A DNA stretch of 7,821 bases from Candidatus Bathyarchaeota archaeon (GTDB taxonomy: Archaea; Thermoproteota; Bathyarchaeia; Bathyarchaeales; SOJC01): contig DAOWHM010000039.1 of assembly GCA_030641425.1 (NCBI GenBank), positions 1-7,821 of the forward strand, given 5' to 3'. Made by a program: the position numbers and the translations under genes. How positions within the stretch are numbered: the stretch's first letter is position 1; every line of letters starts with the position of its first letter. The notes beneath the pieces are model-generated. The model had not been told where the DNA came from. It made no database searches and saw only the letters and a program-made list of their open reading frames with translations. This document shows positions 6,489-7,821 of the stretch, piece after piece.

Positions 6489-7821
6489 TTGGCTTTAGAT
6501 GTCGTTCTAGTGCTGGATTTTGGGAGTCAATATACTCATTTGATTGCTAAACGAGTGAGGGAATACAAAGTTTTCTCTGAAATAGTCTGTCATGATATTT
6601 CACCGGATGATATTCGAAATTTGCAGAAGTTCAATGTAAAAGGACTTATTTTATCAGGTGGACCTCAAAGTGTTTTTGAACCTAGTTCTCCGAAGATCAA
6701 TTTGGAGATCTTACAGTTGAATCTCCCTGTTTTGGGGCTGTGCTACGGTCATCAACTTATAGCTTTTCTTACAGGAGGATCAGTCAGACCAACAGACAAA
6801 AGAGAGTTTGGAATAACCTACGCATCAATTGAAAAACCGGTTGGAGTACTAAAGGGTCTAGAGAGAAAAGAGACAGTTTGGATGAGTCATAGCGATATAG
6901 TTGATAGTCTCAGAGATGACTTTGAAGTCTTAGCTCATACTAAGAATTGTCCGGTTGCTGCCTTTCGCCACAGAGAACAGCCCATGTATGGATTACAATG
7001 GCATCCTGAAGTGGTTCACACTGAAAAGGGATATAAAATGTTGAAGAATTTTCTGTTCGAAGTTTGCCATTGCAGGGCAAACTGGACGATGGAAAATTTC
7101 ATCGAAAACGCTGTAGACGAAACGAGGCGAATTATAGGCAACGGAAAGGCAATAATGGCTTTAAGTGGTGGCATAGATTCCAGCACTGCAATTGCCCTAG
7201 TTGGCAAAGCTATAGGTCAAAACCTTACAGCAGTTTTTGTGGATCATGGGTTCATGAGGGAAAACGAACCTGAATCCATTAAACGCACCTTCGCAGAGTT
7301 TGACTTCTCCCTGATAACTGTTGACGCAAGAAACAGATTCTTTAAGAGAGTTCAAGGTATAGAGGACCCTGAACAAAAACGGAAAGTCATTGGAGAAGAG
7401 TTTGTCCGTGTTTTTGAAGAGGAAGCAAGAAAAGTTGATGCTGAATACCTCATTCAAGGAACAATTTATCCTGACAGGATCGAATCCGGGTTTCGAAAGT
7501 TTTCAGACAAGATAAAGACCCATCACAATGTAGCTGGCCTACCAGCAAAGATGGAGTTCAAGGCAGTTGTAGAACCTTTAAGAGACCTTTACAAAGATGA
7601 GGTTCGGATAGTTGCTAAGAAGCTGGGATTGTCAGATAGAATTGTTAGGAGACAGCCATTTCCAGGTCCGGGATTAGCTGTGCGAGTATTAGGGGCAGTG
7701 ACTCGGAACAAACTGAGAATTGCCCGAAAGGCAGACGCTATAGTCACTGAGGTAATTGAGGAAAGAGGACTTGGAGATAGTCTGTGGCAGTATTTTGCCG
7801 TATTACTTGACACGAAAAGCA
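6489..7821 (+). CDS. guaA: GMP synthase (glutamine-hydrolysing), one-chain type, 3' end beyond window
   Basis: GuaA converts XMP to GMP using ATP and ammonia from glutamine, the last step of guanine nucleotide synthesis in the cytoplasm. Numbered from TTG 6489, the N-terminal class I glutaminase starts with LDFGSQYTHL and has nucleophile C85 in GLCYGHQL and the pair H172/E174 in WHPE. The ATP-pyrophosphatase domain follows in the same chain: SGGIDSS loop at 226-232, QGTIYPDRIES around 323-333, KTHHNV, and RQPFPGPGLA at 388-397. The window ends after 444 codons, inside the C-terminal dimerisation domain; about 65-70 residues are missing compared with the usual 510-525. An in-frame TAA at 6471-6473 limits the start to TTG 6489 or GTG 6510. 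GTG would remove the first beta strand, so TTG is preferred. No clear ribosome binding site is present. The gene is divergent from rpoB and does not share its transcript. Confidence 0.95.
   Translation, partial: MALDVVLVLDFGSQYTHLIAKRVREYKVFSEIVCHDISPDDIRNLQKFNVKGLILSGGPQSVFEPSSPKINLEILQLNLPVLGLCYGHQLIAFLTGGSVRPTDKREFGITYASIEKPVGVLKGLERKETVWMSHSDIVDSLRDDFEVLAHTKNCPVAAFRHREQPMYGLQWHPEVVHTEKGYKMLKNFLFEVCHCRANWTMENFIENAVDETRRIIGNGKAIMALSGGIDSSTAIALVGKAIGQNLTAVFVDHGFMRENEPESIKRTFAEFDFSLITVDARNRFFKRVQGIEDPEQKRKVIGEEFVRVFEEEARKVDAEYLIQGTIYPDRIESGFRKFSDKIKTHHNVAGLPAKMEFKAVVEPLRDLYKDEVRIVAKKLGLSDRIVRRQPFPGPGLAVRVLGAVTRNKLRIARKADAIVTEVIEERGLGDSLWQYFAVLLDTKS

Noticed and set aside
7016..7813. Minus-strand open frames opposite guaA
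   Set aside because: They lie across the ATP-pyrophosphatase domain of guaA and have no independent support.

Overview
This window comes from an archaeal chromosome and covers core genes. It carries two large RNA polymerase genes on the minus strand and, divergent from them, a GMP synthetase gene on the plus strand. The polymerase proteins are of the archaeal type: undivided RpoB of about 1120 residues and a largest subunit with archaeal Rpo1' motifs. Non-ATG starts, TATA-like elements and GGAG-type ribosome binding sites fit this.

Layout from left to right. Positions 1-2809 (minus) hold the largest RNA polymerase subunit, cut by the left edge. Positions 2811-6173 (minus; the frame is open to 6266) hold complete rpoB. 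Its stop codon is one base from the start of the largest-subunit gene, so the two form an rpoB-rpoA transcription unit. Positions about 6174-6488 hold the divergent control region, with candidate TATA elements, a G/C tract, a palindrome and a 10-bp inverted repeat. Positions 6489-7821 (plus) hold guaA, cut by the right edge and missing roughly its last 65-70 codons.

The best lineage clue is the rpoA frame. It runs without a stop through the point where most archaea end A' (Rpo1') and on into sequence resembling the N-terminus of A'' (Rpo1''). This suggests an unsplit rpoA, known from Thaumarchaeota, Caldiarchaeum-like and some Asgard archaea. Together with undivided rpoB, a one-chain glutaminase-ATPase GuaA and no rpoH directly upstream of rpoB, it points to an archaeon outside the classical Euryarchaeota and Crenarchaeota. 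I cannot name the phylum from this window.

The two subunits form the catalytic core of RNA polymerase, and GuaA makes the GMP that leads to GTP. I see no mobile element, intein, CRISPR array, RNA gene or novel defence-like system. The observations worth checking concern gene architecture and the divergent control region.
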